Shown: positions 17,538 to 25,824, counted from the first letter of the stretch. The stretch: DNA of 64,000 nucleotides from Candidatus Binataceae bacterium (GCA_035508495.1 DATJMX010000077.1:1-64000); one strand, 5' to 3'. Notes: a model not told the origin generated them from the letters alone. Numbers and translations are program-made.

Positions 17538-18026
17538 CTACTTACCCATTCGACCGGGCGCTTGCGCTTTCTTCTTGCGCAACCCCGGCCCGGGCCGCGC
17601 CGTCATTTCGCGCGCGTTCAGTTCCTCGTTGCAATGCGGACAGGTGAACGCCGGCAGGATGTGCTCGCCACACTTGCGATGCACGAGCTCGACCGGCGCG
17701 CCGTCCGCACCCGCCATCCAGCGATCGCCCCATCGGAGAAGCGCTACTACCACCGGATACAGATCCACGCCCTTCGCGGTGAGGCGATACTCAAAACGCT
17801 TCGGCCGCTGCGCATACTCGACGCGCTTCATTATCCCGTCGGATACGAGCTTGCGCAGGCGGTCGGCCAGGCGATGCCGCGTCATGCCGAGGTCGCTTTG
17901 AAAATCCTCGAAGCGGCGCACGCCGAGGAACGCATCGCGCAGGATAAGCATCGTCCAGCGATCGCCGACGACGCTCAGCGAGCGCGCGACCGAGCAGGTC
18001 ATCTTGTTGATCTCATTCCAGCGCAT
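17538..18026 (-). CDS. HxlR-family transcriptional regulator
   Basis: 162 residues with the HxlR winged-helix pattern: CSVARSLSVVGDRWTMLILRDAFLGVRRFEDFQSDLGMTRHRLADRLRKLVSDGIMKRVEY...YRLTAKGVDLYPVVVALLRWGDRWM. The C-terminal CxxC..(FTCPHCNEEL) with an upstream Cys could bind a metal; HxlR proteins often sense quinones or aldehydes through a Cys. It is divergent from the molybdopterin oxidoreductase and separated from it by an 80-bp region with inverted repeats, so it probably controls that gene and itself. Followed by the nitrate-reductase-associated gene on the same strand (27-bp gap). Confidence 0.9.
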   Translation of the reverse strand: MRWNEINKMTCSVARSLSVVGDRWTMLILRDAFLGVRRFEDFQSDLGMTRHRLADRLRKLVSDGIMKRVEYAQRPKRFEYRLTAKGVDLYPVVVALLRWGDRWMAGADGAPVELVHRKCGEHILPAFTCPHCNEELNAREMTARPGPGLRKKKAQAPGRMGK

Positions 18027-18041
18027 TTTTCGATTCGGCCC

Positions 18042-18079
18042 TTGACTCGATAATAAGTTCCAAAATAGAACTCAGTCAA
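18042..18079. promoter_or_regulatory. Nested inverted repeats in the HxlR/molybdoenzyme divergent promoter
   Basis: Outer arms TTGACT (18042) and AGTCAA (18074), and inner arms AGTTC (18056) and GAACT (18068), are exact complements. They fill the gap between the two divergent starts. Likely operator for the HxlR regulator; the outer TTGACT could also serve as a -35 box. Confidence 0.55.
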
Positions 18080-18106
18080 CACCCACCCAGTTCGCCGGAG
18101 AAGCAG

Positions 18107-20359
18107 ATGAGCGACGAATGGCGCCAGACGGCATGCATCCTGTGCACGATTAACTGCGGCATCGAGGTCAAGGTCGAGGGACGCCACATCGCGCGCGTGC
18201 GCGGCAATCGCGCTCACGTCGCGTCCGAAGGCTATGCATGCGAAAAGGCGCAGCGCCTCGACTACTACCAGAATGGCCGCGACCGCCTGACGAAGCCACT
18301 GCGGCGCAAGCCCGACGGCGGCTTCGAGGAGATCGACTGGGACACCGCAATTCGTGAGGTCGCGGCGCGCTTCGTCGAGATTCGCGACAACTTCGGTGGC
18401 GAGTCGATTTTTTATTACGGCGGCGGTGGGCAAGGAAATCATCTTGGCGGCGCGTACAGCACTGCCACGCGGCGCGCGCTCGGCTCCGTCTATTCGTCCA
18501 ACGCACTCGCGCAGGAGAAGACGGGCGAGTTCTGGGTCGATGGCCAACTCTATGGCGGCCACACCTCGCCGGATTTCGAGCGCGCCGAGGTCGCGATTTT
18601 CGTCGGCAAGAATCCGTGGCAATCGCATGGGCTCCAGCGCGCCCGCGTCGTGCTGCGCGAGATCGCGAGCGATCCGAATCGCGCGCTCGTCGTGATCGAT
18701 CCGCGCCGCACCGAGACTGCCGAAATTGCTGATTACCATCTGCAGGTGCGTCCCGGGACCGACGCGTTCTGCCTCGCGGCGATTCTCGGCGCTATCGTGC
18801 AGGAGGACCTGATCGATCACGCGTTCCTGCGCGAGCGCACGTCCAACGAAGGCGCGCTGTTCGACGCGCTCCGGGCCGCGCCGGTTGCCGAATACGCGTC
18901 GCGCGCCGGATTAGAAGAGTCGCAGATTCGAGATGTGGCGCGGCGGATCGCGCGCGCCGCGAGCATGTCGATCATCGAAGACCTCGGCATCGAGCAGAAC
19001 CTGCACAGCACGCTCAACTCGTACCTCGAGAAGCTGATGTTCGTGCTGACCGGCAACATGGGCAAGCCGGGCGCGATGAACCTGCACACGAGCTTCGGCC
19101 GGCTTTTCAGCCACAGCAAGCGATCGGCCACTACGCCGGTCGGAGGGCATCGCATCATCACTGGCCTCGTGCCGTGCAATGCGATTCCCGACGAAATACT
19201 GACGGACCATCCGAAGCGCTTCCGCGCGATGCTGGTGGAGAGCGCGAATCCGGCGCACTCGCTGGCGGACAGTCCGCGGATGCGCGAGGCGATCGATGCG
19301 CTCGATTTCGTCGTCGCGATCGACGTGGCGATGACCGAGACGGCGCGCCTTGCCGATTACGTGCTGCCGGCGATCTCGCAGTTCGAAAAATGGGAAGCGA
19401 CGTTTTTCAATTTCGAATTCCCGGCCAACTACTTCTGCCTGCGCGCTCCCGTCATCGAGCCGCTCGCAGGACCGCTCGCAGAGCCGGAGATCCATCGGCG
19501 CTTGGTCCACGCGATCGGCGCTTTGAAGGATGAGGACAAGGACATGGCTGCGCTGCGTGAGGCCGCAAAAAACAGCCGCGCCGCATTTGCGATGGAATTC
19601 ATGCGCGTGACCTCGACGCGCCCCGATCTCGCCGCGATTGTGCCTGTAGTGCTCTACGAGGCGCTCGGCCCGACGCTCGGCGCGGGCAACGAAACCGCGG
19701 CGATCATATGGGGCCTCGCGCATACCTGCGCCCGCACCTATCCCGAATCGCTGAGGCGCGCCGGCTTCGACGGCGATCCGTTCACCGTTGGCGAAGCGCT
19801 CTTCGAGGCGGTGTTCACGCGCCGCGAGGGCGTGCACTTCTCGATCGATCCGTATGAAGAGACTTTCAAGCGCATCGCGACGAGCGACGGCCGCATCAAC
19901 CTCGCGATCCCGGAGCTGATCGGCGAACTCAATGAGTTGCAGGGCGAGCAGGCGCCGCACGACGATCAGTTCCCGTTTGTGTTGACTGCGGGTGAGCGCC
20001 GCTCGACGACCGCCAATACCGCGATCCGTGATCCTGAATGGCGGCCGAAGGACCGCAACGGCGCGCTGCGCATGAATCCGGCCGATGCCGAATCGCTCGG
20101 CGTCAAAACGGGAGGCAAGGTTCGAATCACCACTCGCCGTGCGAGTGTGGAAGCCGTCATCGAAGTAACGGATCGCATGCAGCGCGGCCACGTTGGACTG
20201 CCGAACGGCTCCGGCCTCTGGTATCCGGATCGCGAAGGCCAGGAGTTCCTGCACGGCGTGCCGCCCAACGAGCTGACCTCCACCGATCGCTGCGACTGGA
20301 TCGCGGGCACGCCGTTCCACAAGCATGTTCCGGCGCGAATCGAGGCGGTCACGCAATAA
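18107..20359 (+). CDS. Molybdopterin oxidoreductase, DMSO-reductase family with N-terminal 4Fe-4S cluster
   Basis: 750 residues, GGAG 7 nt before ATG. The N-terminus holds a 4Fe-4S motif CxxCxxxC (Cys10, Cys13, Cys17) with the fourth Cys at 45. The Mo/W-bis-MGD domains follow (YYGGGGQGNHLGG, FVGKNPWQSHGLQRARVVLREI, VVIDPRRTETAEIADYHLQVRPGTDAF, MLVESANPAHSLADSPRMREAID, MTETARLADYVLPA) and then the C-terminal molybdopterin-dinucleotide-binding beta-barrel (AGERRSTTANT, RMNPADAESLGVKTGGKVRITT, GHVGLPNG). No TAT signal or accessory subunit gene is present, so it looks like a cytoplasmic single-subunit formate dehydrogenase- or polysulfide-like enzyme. The exact substrate cannot be read. Confidence 0.9.
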   Translation: MSDEWRQTACILCTINCGIEVKVEGRHIARVRGNRAHVASEGYACEKAQRLDYYQNGRDRLTKPLRRKPDGGFEEIDWDTAIREVAARFVEIRDNFGGESIFYYGGGGQGNHLGGAYSTATRRALGSVYSSNALAQEKTGEFWVDGQLYGGHTSPDFERAEVAIFVGKNPWQSHGLQRARVVLREIASDPNRALVVIDPRRTETAEIADYHLQVRPGTDAFCLAAILGAIVQEDLIDHAFLRERTSNEGALFDALRAAPVAEYASRAGLEESQIRDVARRIARAASMSIIEDLGIEQNLHSTLNSYLEKLMFVLTGNMGKPGAMNLHTSFGRLFSHSKRSATTPVGGHRIITGLVPCNAIPDEILTDHPKRFRAMLVESANPAHSLADSPRMREAIDALDFVVAIDVAMTETARLADYVLPAISQFEKWEATFFNFEFPANYFCLRAPVIEPLAGPLAEPEIHRRLVHAIGALKDEDKDMAALREAAKNSRAAFAMEFMRVTSTRPDLAAIVPVVLYEALGPTLGAGNETAAIIWGLAHTCARTYPESLRRAGFDGDPFTVGEALFEAVFTRREGVHFSIDPYEETFKRIATSDGRINLAIPELIGELNELQGEQAPHDDQFPFVLTAGERRSTTANTAIRDPEWRPKDRNGALRMNPADAESLGVKTGGKVRITTRRASVEAVIEVTDRMQRGHVGLPNGSGLWYPDREGQEFLHGVPPNELTSTDRCDWIAGTPFHKHVPARIEAVTQ

Positions 20360-20391
20360 GCTGTAAATCGTTTTCCGCTCGAGGTGTTTGT

Positions 20392-21114
20392 ATGAGCGAG
20401 TCAATTAGTGATCGCGTCGCAGTTGTGGTCGGCGTCGGTGAAGGTCTCGGCGCCGCGCTCGGCCGCCGCTTCGGCAAGGGCTACAAGACCGCGCTGCTCG
20501 CGCGCAGCGCGGAAGTGACCGACAGAGTCGAGGGCGAAATCAAAGCCGCAGGTGGCACCGCGCTCGCGATTCGCCACGACGCGACCAGCGAAAAAGACAT
20601 CGCGGCCGCGTACGAGCGAATCACAAATGAGCTCGGGCCAATCGAGATTCTGATCTACAACGGTGGGCGGCGGCCGATGGGCCGCCTGATGGAAACGACG
20701 CCGCAGGTTTTCGAAGAAACCTGGCGCCTGCATACGTTTGGCGCGTTCCTGTGGTCGCGGCAGGTGGTGCCGGCGATGCTTACGCGCGGCAGCGGCACAA
20801 TCCTGATCACGGGTGCAACGGCGGGAATCAAGCCGTGGCCCAACTCGGCAGGATTCGCGCCCGCGAAGTTCGCCGTGCGCGGCCTCGCGCAAGTAATGTC
20901 GCGCGATCTGCATCCGCAGGGCATTCACGTCGCGTACGTCAACGTCGATGGCGGCATCGACATGCCGCTGCTGAGAAAGTTCCGGCCCGAGGCGAAGGCG
21001 GAGAATCTGCTGAACCCCGCCGCGATCGCGGACGCATTCTGGTACCTCGCGCATCAGGATCGCAGCGTCTGGAGCCACGAACTCGACATCCGGCCCTTCA
21101 CGGAAAAATTCTGA
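20392..21114 (+). CDS. SDR-family protein with Phe in place of the catalytic Tyr
   Basis: 240 residues from ATG with GAGGT upstream, 32 nt after the molybdoenzyme stop, so probably in one operon with it. Seen: cofactor loop VVGVGEGLGAALGRRF, LLARS, RHDATSE, ILIYNGG and ITGATAG. The catalytic YxxxK reads FAPAK (within SAGFAPAKFAVRGLAQVMSRDL), i.e. Tyr is replaced by Phe. A known SDR subgroup with 'GIHVAxVxxDGxID' (here GIHVAYVNVDGGID) shows the same change. It can bind NAD(P) but its catalysis is uncertain. Confidence 0.87.
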   Translation: MSESISDRVAVVVGVGEGLGAALGRRFGKGYKTALLARSAEVTDRVEGEIKAAGGTALAIRHDATSEKDIAAAYERITNELGPIEILIYNGGRRPMGRLMETTPQVFEETWRLHTFGAFLWSRQVVPAMLTRGSGTILITGATAGIKPWPNSAGFAPAKFAVRGLAQVMSRDLHPQGIHVAYVNVDGGIDMPLLRKFRPEAKAENLLNPAAIADAFWYLAHQDRSVWSHELDIRPFTEKF

Positions 21115-21122
21115 CGCTTGGT

Positions 21123-21160
21123 TCCCTCTCCTTTACCCTCTCCTGGGATAAGGAGAGGGA
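21123..21160. repeat. Inverted repeat, terminator-like
   Basis: TCCCTCTCCTT (21123-21133) and AAGGAGAGGGA (21150-21160) are exact complements around a 16-nt loop that itself contains CCCTCTCC. It begins 9 nt after the SDR stop and precedes the next gene on the same strand. This type of 'ccctctcc...ggagaggg' unit occurs as a dispersed repeat in many high-GC genomes; it may end transcription of the SDR transcript. No T-run follows. Confidence 0.55.
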
Positions 21161-21261
21161 CAGAAAACCTGGCCGCCGAGATTTTTCGGAGTTCTGATGT
21201 TTGGGGCGTCATCTTGACAACCAGTGAACGCAAAGGAAATCCAGACAGGAGCCTTCCGCAA

Positions 21262-22044
21262 ATGCCGCAATACTCGACAATTCTCTACGAGGTGCGTGAT
21301 AAGGTTGCGCATCTCACCCTCAACCGTCCTGAATCGGCCAATGCGCTCGGCCCCACCGTCGCCGCCGAAATGATGGATGCCGTAGTCCGCTCCGAAGACG
21401 ATCGCGCGAACGTGCGCGCGATGGTCGTGACCGGCGCGGGCCGCTTCTTCTGCGCGGGCGCCGATCTCAAGGGCTTCTACACGCCCAACGACGGCCTCAA
21501 AAGCCGCGTCTCGGTTTTCCATGCCGTGCTGTCGCGCCTCGCACGCGCGGAGTTTCCGGTTATCGCGGCGGTCAACGGCGCCGCCGCAGGCGCCGGGATG
21601 GGACTCGCATGCGCCTGCGACATCGTGATCGCGGGCGAGTCGGCAAAGTTCGTGATGGCCTATTCGAAGATCGGACTCTCGCCCGACGGCGGCACGACTT
21701 ACTTCCTGCCGCGCCGAATTGGGATCGGGCGCGCGATGGAACTGGTTTTTACCAATCGCAGTCTGTCATCGCGCGAAGCCCTCGAGTGGGGAATCGCCAA
21801 CCGCGTCGTCGCTGACGCCGATCTTCAGAACGAGGCGCACACGTTCGCGGCCACGCTCGCGCAGGGACCCACGCGCGCTTACGGCGCTGCCAAAGAGCTT
21901 CTGCATTCGGGATGGACTGAAAGCCTCGAGAGCCAGGTCGACAAGGAGCTGCGCTCGATCGGCGCGATGGCGCGGACGCGCGATGCGCGCGAGGCGATCG
22001 CCGCCTTCGGCGAGAAGCGCGCGCCGGTTTTTACCGGAGAATAG
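21262..22044 (+). CDS. Enoyl-CoA hydratase/isomerase family protein
   Basis: 260 residues from the ATG at 21262 (AGGAG 9 nt upstream); the longer frame starts in the repeat and is rejected. Crotonase fold: HLTLNRPESANAL, TGAGRFFCAGADLKGF (oxyanion-hole region), AAVNGAAAGAGMGLACACDIVIAGESAKF, SKIGLSPDGGTTYFLPRRIG. The Glu of the usual 'PExG' hydratase pair is Asp (SPDGGTTYFLP), seen in isomerase or PaaG-like members. It acts on CoA thioesters of unsaturated acids, probably in ring or fatty-acid degradation. Ends 3 nt before the convergent BON gene. Confidence 0.9.
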   Translation: MPQYSTILYEVRDKVAHLTLNRPESANALGPTVAAEMMDAVVRSEDDRANVRAMVVTGAGRFFCAGADLKGFYTPNDGLKSRVSVFHAVLSRLARAEFPVIAAVNGAAAGAGMGLACACDIVIAGESAKFVMAYSKIGLSPDGGTTYFLPRRIGIGRAMELVFTNRSLSSREALEWGIANRVVADADLQNEAHTFAATLAQGPTRAYGAAKELLHSGWTESLESQVDKELRSIGAMARTRDAREAIAAFGEKRAPVFTGE

Positions 22045-22047
22045 TTC

Positions 22048-22482
22048 TTACCAGGTCAACTTGTTGTTGACGCGCGCGACACCATCGACCGACGACGCGA
22101 CCTGGGCCGCGTGGTGTGCATCGGCCGCGGATCCAACCGCGCCGGTAATCGTCACGACGCTGTGGTCGCAGTCCACTACCACGGCGTGCCCGTTCGTCAC
22201 GCCGTCATCCTTAAGTGCGACCTTTACCGCCGTGATCAGCATCGCGTCGTTGGCCTCCGTCGCGTCGGAGCCATATTGATGAACCGTGTTCGAATGCGCG
22301 TGTTCCGCTTCTGACGAATGTGACTGATAGCTGCTCACGACGGGCGAATCCTGTGCCGCGGGAGGCATCTGCTGCTGCGCCTCGATTGGTCCCGCCGGTA
22401 TCGCGAGGTAGGCGCCGATCGCAGCGACGAGCGCGGCTACTGTGATAGCTGTGCTTCTGCCCAGGGTTTCGTATCTTGCCAT
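22048..22482 (-). CDS. Exported BON-domain protein
   Basis: 144 residues. An N-terminal signal/anchor (TAITVAALVAAIGAYLAIPAGPIEA) is followed by a Gln/Ser/His-rich linker and one BON domain: DAMLITAVKVALKDDGVTNGHAVVVDCDHSVVTITGAVGSAADAHHAAQVASSVDGVARVNNKL. BON domains bind phospholipids or envelope surfaces and occur in osmotic-stress (OsmY-like) and secretin proteins. It lies downstream of a small lipoprotein gene on the same strand with a strong hairpin between, so the two may be separate units of a stress-type envelope locus. Confidence 0.87.
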   Translation of the reverse strand: MARYETLGRSTAITVAALVAAIGAYLAIPAGPIEAQQQMPPAAQDSPVVSSYQSHSSEAEHAHSNTVHQYGSDATEANDAMLITAVKVALKDDGVTNGHAVVVDCDHSVVTITGAVGSAADAHHAAQVASSVDGVARVNNKLTW

Positions 22483-22526
22483 GGCTCGCGTGACTCCACT
22501 CGGAGTGTGGTCTCGATTGTGGCGTT

Positions 22527-22562
22527 GCGGGGCGAAGAGCGGTGCTCTTCTCTTCGCCCCGC
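22527..22562 (-). terminator. 13-bp perfect hairpin between lipoprotein and BON genes
   Basis: GCGGGGCGAAGAG (22527-22539) pairs exactly with CTCTTCGCCCCGC (22550-22562). It lies 45 bp beyond the stop of the lipoprotein gene and 45 bp before the BON start. No T-run follows, so it may be a weak terminator or a processing/attenuation hairpin. Confidence 0.6.
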
Positions 22563-22606
22563 GAACACTCAGTCGTCAGGAGGAGAGGTTTTCGACTGAG
22601 CCGCCG

Positions 22607-22948
22607 TTATTGTGGGCTGACCGTGGTGGACTCGCTGTGGTAACTCGAAGTCGATTCCGAGCTCTGGCTGGTAGGCGAATATTCGCTGCTCGAAGAATCG
22701 CTGCGCTTCTCGACCGAGGTCGAGCTGCTGGTCGTCTCCGCCGGCGGTGGCGGGCTCACCACGACCTGCGGCGGCGGATTGACGATGACCTTGGGTGGCG
22801 GGTTCACCACTACCTGCTCGGCAGGCGCGGTCGGCACGTAAGCCGTTTCCTTCGTATTACTAACTTCCTTGCTCGCGCATCCCATCGTAAGTGCGGTGGC
22901 GGCCAGGGTAATTGCTGAAATAGCGACCAAACGCTTGATTTTGTTCAT
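22607..22948 (-). CDS. Small lipoprotein with Pro/Val repeats and a Ser-rich tail
   Basis: 113 residues from the ATG at 22948, which has GGAGG in front; the longer ORF start is rejected. The signal (KRLVAISAITLAATALTMGC) ends in lipobox T-M-G-C, so Cys21 or so is lipidated. The mature part carries three copies of a V-V-N/S-PPP unit (VVVNPPPKVIVNPPPQVVVSPPPP) and then about 45 residues dominated by Ser/Thr/Glu. Low-complexity lipoproteins of this form are envelope spacers; I recognise no named family. Probably linked in function to the BON protein downstream. Confidence 0.75.
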   Translation of the reverse strand: MNKIKRLVAISAITLAATALTMGCASKEVSNTKETAYVPTAPAEQVVVNPPPKVIVNPPPQVVVSPPPPAETTSSSTSVEKRSDSSSSEYSPTSQSSESTSSYHSESTTVSPQ

Positions 22949-23169
22949 GACAATCGAACCTCCATCGGCGGGCATATTCAGCAGGGGTCGTGCCAGAAGA
23001 TTTGCCCAATAAGTAAGGCCGGTCGGTAGACCGAGCCTACATCATGTAAAAATGACCGACTGAGTTTCACTGTTATTCCGCTTTGGCGCGGTTATTTCTC
23101 GAATTTGACCGCGCGATAATTGTGTGCGAGACGAATTGAGTAAGAGACTGCATTTTCCTGGAGTGACTG

Positions 23170-24003
23170 ATGGATAATTCGCAGATGGTTGAGCTGCGTG
23201 AACGATTCAAAATCGACGGCGCCGTCCGTATTGAGCAGGCGCTCGACCGGGCTTCGCTGGCGATGGCTGAAGAGGCGTACAACTGGAGTCTCGCTAATCC
23301 AAGTCCGCATTCGTCGCAGTTCCAGGGCACCAAAGAGGCGCCCGACCGTTTCTACCAGGACCTGCTCAACGGCCAGGTGCTGACCGGCTATCGCCGGATG
23401 CTGGCGGAGTCGAGTGCTGCCGACGTCGTGGCTCAGCTCTGGGGATCGCCAAATGTATGGTTTTTCTACGAACAGGTATTTCTTAAAGAAGGCGGCGAGA
23501 GCCGCCGCACCCCGTGGCACCAGGACGCCTCTTACCTGCCGATCGAAGGCGAGCAGCTCGCCGTGATGTGGATTTCGTTCGAGCCGATCGTAAAGGAGGA
23601 TTCGCTCGAGTTCGTGCGCGGGTCTCATCGCGGTACCCTCTACGACGGCTCGCGCTTCGAGCCCGGCGACGACACGGCGCCGATCTACGGTACGCTGCCG
23701 CGGCTGCCCAATATCGAGGCGGATCGCGACAAGTTTGACATCCTGTCATGGGCGGTGAATCCGGGGGACGTTCTGCTCTTCCATCCCGGGATGCTGCATG
23801 GCGGCGCGCCGACGCACGAGGGACGCCGCCGCCGAACGCTGTCGCTGCGCTTCTTTGGCGACGATGCCGTGTTCGTGCCGCGCCCCGGCAATCTCGGCCA
23901 GACCGGCGACGGCGCCGAGATGCGGTTTGGCGATATCACGCTGAAATTGAGGCCCGGCGAATCCTTTCGCCATCCGGCATTTCTCAAGGTGAGGCCCTGC
24001 TAA
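23170..24003 (+). CDS. Phytanoyl-CoA dioxygenase (PhyH) family, Fe(II)/2-oxoglutarate oxygenase
   Basis: 277 residues, GGAG before ATG. Double-stranded beta-helix with the HxD iron motif in TPWHQDASYLP (His117, Asp119) and the distal His in FHPGMLHGGAPTHEG; Arg in GRRRRTLSLRFFGDD is the likely 2-oxoglutarate contact. PhyH enzymes hydroxylate CoA esters or free secondary metabolites. FEPIVKEDSLEFVRGSHR is the typical strand after the iron site. It is followed by a SnoaL-like protein 25 nt downstream on the same strand, so the two may act on the same substrate. Confidence 0.92.
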   Translation: MDNSQMVELRERFKIDGAVRIEQALDRASLAMAEEAYNWSLANPSPHSSQFQGTKEAPDRFYQDLLNGQVLTGYRRMLAESSAADVVAQLWGSPNVWFFYEQVFLKEGGESRRTPWHQDASYLPIEGEQLAVMWISFEPIVKEDSLEFVRGSHRGTLYDGSRFEPGDDTAPIYGTLPRLPNIEADRDKFDILSWAVNPGDVLLFHPGMLHGGAPTHEGRRRRTLSLRFFGDDAVFVPRPGNLGQTGDGAEMRFGDITLKLRPGESFRHPAFLKVRPC

Positions 24004-24028
24004 CCGCAAATACTCGGAGGTAGCGACG

Positions 24029-24493
24029 ATGACACTCGAAGAGCGCATCACGATGCTCGAGGATATCGAGGCGATCAAAAAACTGAAGGCCCGCTACTGT
24101 GCGGTGTGCGACGACGATCACAACACCAGCGAGATCACGAAGCTGTTCGCGCCCGACGGCATCTGGGAGGGCGACGGCATCGGCGCGCACAAGGGCCATG
24201 ACGCGATCCGCGCGTTGTTCAAGGGCTTCCAGGAGCGCATCAGCTTTTCGCAGCACAACGTGATGAATCCGATCATCGAAGTGAGCGGCGATCGCGCCAA
24301 GGGCGCATGGTACTTCATGGGCCCGTTCACGTTCCGCAAAGGTAACCGCGCGGTGTGGTTAGCGGCGCGCTACGAAGAGGATTACGTGAAGCTCAACGGC
24401 GAGTGGAAGTTCCAGCATCTACGCGCAATCGGCAGGATGTCGGCGCCATACGAAAAAGGCTGGGCTGAGAAGCCTCCGGGCTGGGAGAAATAG
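24029..24493 (+). CDS. SnoaL-like/NTF2-fold protein
   Basis: 154 residues with GGAGG 8 nt before ATG. The pattern LEDIEAIKKLKARYCAVCDDDHNTSEITKLFAPDGIWEGDGIGAHKGHDAIRALFKGF..(HNVMNPIIEVSGDRAKGAWYFMGPFTF)..YEEDYVKLNGEWKFQHLRA is that of nuclear-transport-factor-2-like polyketide-cyclase/dehydratase (SnoaL_4) proteins. Such proteins bind hydrophobic small molecules and act as cyclases, dehydratases or isomerases. It is coupled to the PhyH gene and ends at an inverted repeat shared with the convergent serine hydrolase. Confidence 0.88.
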   Translation: MTLEERITMLEDIEAIKKLKARYCAVCDDDHNTSEITKLFAPDGIWEGDGIGAHKGHDAIRALFKGFQERISFSQHNVMNPIIEVSGDRAKGAWYFMGPFTFRKGNRAVWLAARYEEDYVKLNGEWKFQHLRAIGRMSAPYEKGWAEKPPGWEK

Positions 24494-24504
24494 GAAAAGA
24501 ACTA

Positions 24505-24589
24505 TTACCACGAAGGCACGAAGACACTAAGTCGGAAAGGTTTGATTAGAAAAGCCTCTGACTTTGTGTCTGGGTGCCTTTGTGGTTAT
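24505..24589. repeat. Imperfect inverted repeat between convergent genes (REP-like)
   Basis: Left arm 24505-24533 (core ACCACGAAGGCACGAAGACAC) pairs with right arm 24560-24589 (core of the reverse complement ACCACAAAGGCACCCAGACAC) over almost 30 bases. It fills the gap between two convergent genes and touches the last codons of the minus-strand hydrolase. The 'ccacgaaggcacgaag' unit is known as a dispersed repeat in several bacterial phyla; it would act as a two-way terminator. Confidence 0.65.
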
Positions 24590-25824
24590 TTCTTCCGATG
24601 CTGTTCCGATTCCGTGAATGCCGAGTACACGAGGGTGCGGAGTTCGCGGCGGATTGGGTAGGCGGCCGACGGCAGCAATTGCGTCATGAATATCGTGATC
24701 AGATCTTCGGCCGGATCGATCCAAAAATACGTCGATGCGGCGCCGCCCCAGAAGTAGTCGCCTGCAGTTCCCGGCAGCATCGTTTTGACCGTGTCGAGCG
24801 TGATTGCGAAGCCGAGGCCGAAGCCCACGCCGTTGTAAGTTACCTCGCTGAAGAGCGAGCGAGAGAGCGCGGGCAGATCCTTGCCGTCGGGGAGATGATT
24901 TCGCGTCATCAACTGGATCGTCTTGGGAGAAAGGATCTGCGCGCCATCGAGCGTGCCGCCGTTGCGCAGCATCAGGCAGAAGCGCAGGTAGTCAGCCGCC
25001 GTCGAGACCATCCCGCCGCCGCCCGAGAAAAGGCGTGGCGGCTTGAGGTACGCGCTCGCGGCCGCATCGTCGGTGAGCATCATGCCTCCCGAAGCCGTCG
25101 CGGTGTAGCAGGCCGCGAGGCGCGACTCGCTCCCGCCTCGGACGTGGAAACCGCTGTCGACCATCTTGAGCGGTTTGAAGATCCGCTGGCGCACGAAGTC
25201 GTCGAAGCTGTCGCCTGAAATTTTGCCGACCAGATATCCGAGCACGTCGGTCGAGAGCGAGTAGTTCCACGCGGTACCGGGCGAAAATTCGAGCGGCAAG
25301 TCTGAAAGCTGGCGGATCATATCGTCGAGCGTCGCCTCGCTCGGGCGCTCGCCGACGTGAAGCTTGCGATAGGCCGCATCGACGTTGGACACCTGCTGAA
25401 ATCCGTAGGTGAGGCCGGAGGTATGGCGCAGCAGATCGATGATCTGCATTGGGCGCTCGGGGCGGCTCGTGCGGAAAGTCTCCATGAAGCCGCCGGCATA
25501 AACGCCGAGATTCTTCCATTCCGGAATGAAGCGATGAACGGGATCGTCGAGCGCGACGAGGCCCTGCTCAACGAGCATCATGAAGGCGACGCTCGTGATC
25601 GGCTTGCTCATCGAGTAAACGCGAAAGACGGTGTCCTCGCGAAGCGGCTTCTTGCGCTCGACGTCGGCTGCGCCGATCGTGGCGAGATGCGCGATCTCGC
25701 CGCGCCGCGCAATGAGGATCAGCGCGCCGGGGATCTTGCCGCTATCGATGTAACGCGCCTTGATGAACTGATTCAGCGTGTCGAGCCGCGCCGCCGAGAG
25801 TCCAACCGATTCGGGTTTACTCAT
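24586..25824 (-). CDS. Serine hydrolase, class C beta-lactamase/esterase (EstB) family
   Basis: 412 residues from the ATG at 25824, preceded by GGGAGA. The nucleophile motif is S-x-x-K in YSMSKPITS (Ser71, Lys74), with a second motif Tyr in WNYSLSTDVLGYLVGK and a third motif WGGAAST in place of KTG. This combination (WGGxx) marks esterases of the EstB/LovD type rather than true beta-lactamases. No signal peptide is seen, so it is cytoplasmic. It likely hydrolyses or transfers acyl groups of small esters. Convergent with the SnoaL-like gene. Confidence 0.9.
   Translation of the reverse strand: MSKPESVGLSAARLDTLNQFIKARYIDSGKIPGALILIARRGEIAHLATIGAADVERKKPLREDTVFRVYSMSKPITSVAFMMLVEQGLVALDDPVHRFIPEWKNLGVYAGGFMETFRTSRPERPMQIIDLLRHTSGLTYGFQQVSNVDAAYRKLHVGERPSEATLDDMIRQLSDLPLEFSPGTAWNYSLSTDVLGYLVGKISGDSFDDFVRQRIFKPLKMVDSGFHVRGGSESRLAACYTATASGGMMLTDDAAASAYLKPPRLFSGGGGMVSTAADYLRFCLMLRNGGTLDGAQILSPKTIQLMTRNHLPDGKDLPALSRSLFSEVTYNGVGFGLGFAITLDTVKTMLPGTAGDYFWGGAASTYFWIDPAEDLITIFMTQLLPSAAYPIRRELRTLVYSAFTESEQHRKK

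Noticed and set aside
18911-20404. 497-codon open frame opposite the molybdopterin oxidoreductase
   Set aside because: Same antisense effect; Arg/His-rich, no recognisable family, and the sense gene is certain.
23041-23169. Possible sigma-70 promoter (TTGACC) before the PhyH gene
   Set aside because: No fitting -10 box at the correct distance; in GC-rich DNA such a single hexamer is not evidence.
24586-25824. True class C beta-lactamase
   Set aside because: The third motif is WGG rather than KTG and no export signal is present, which points to an esterase-type member.
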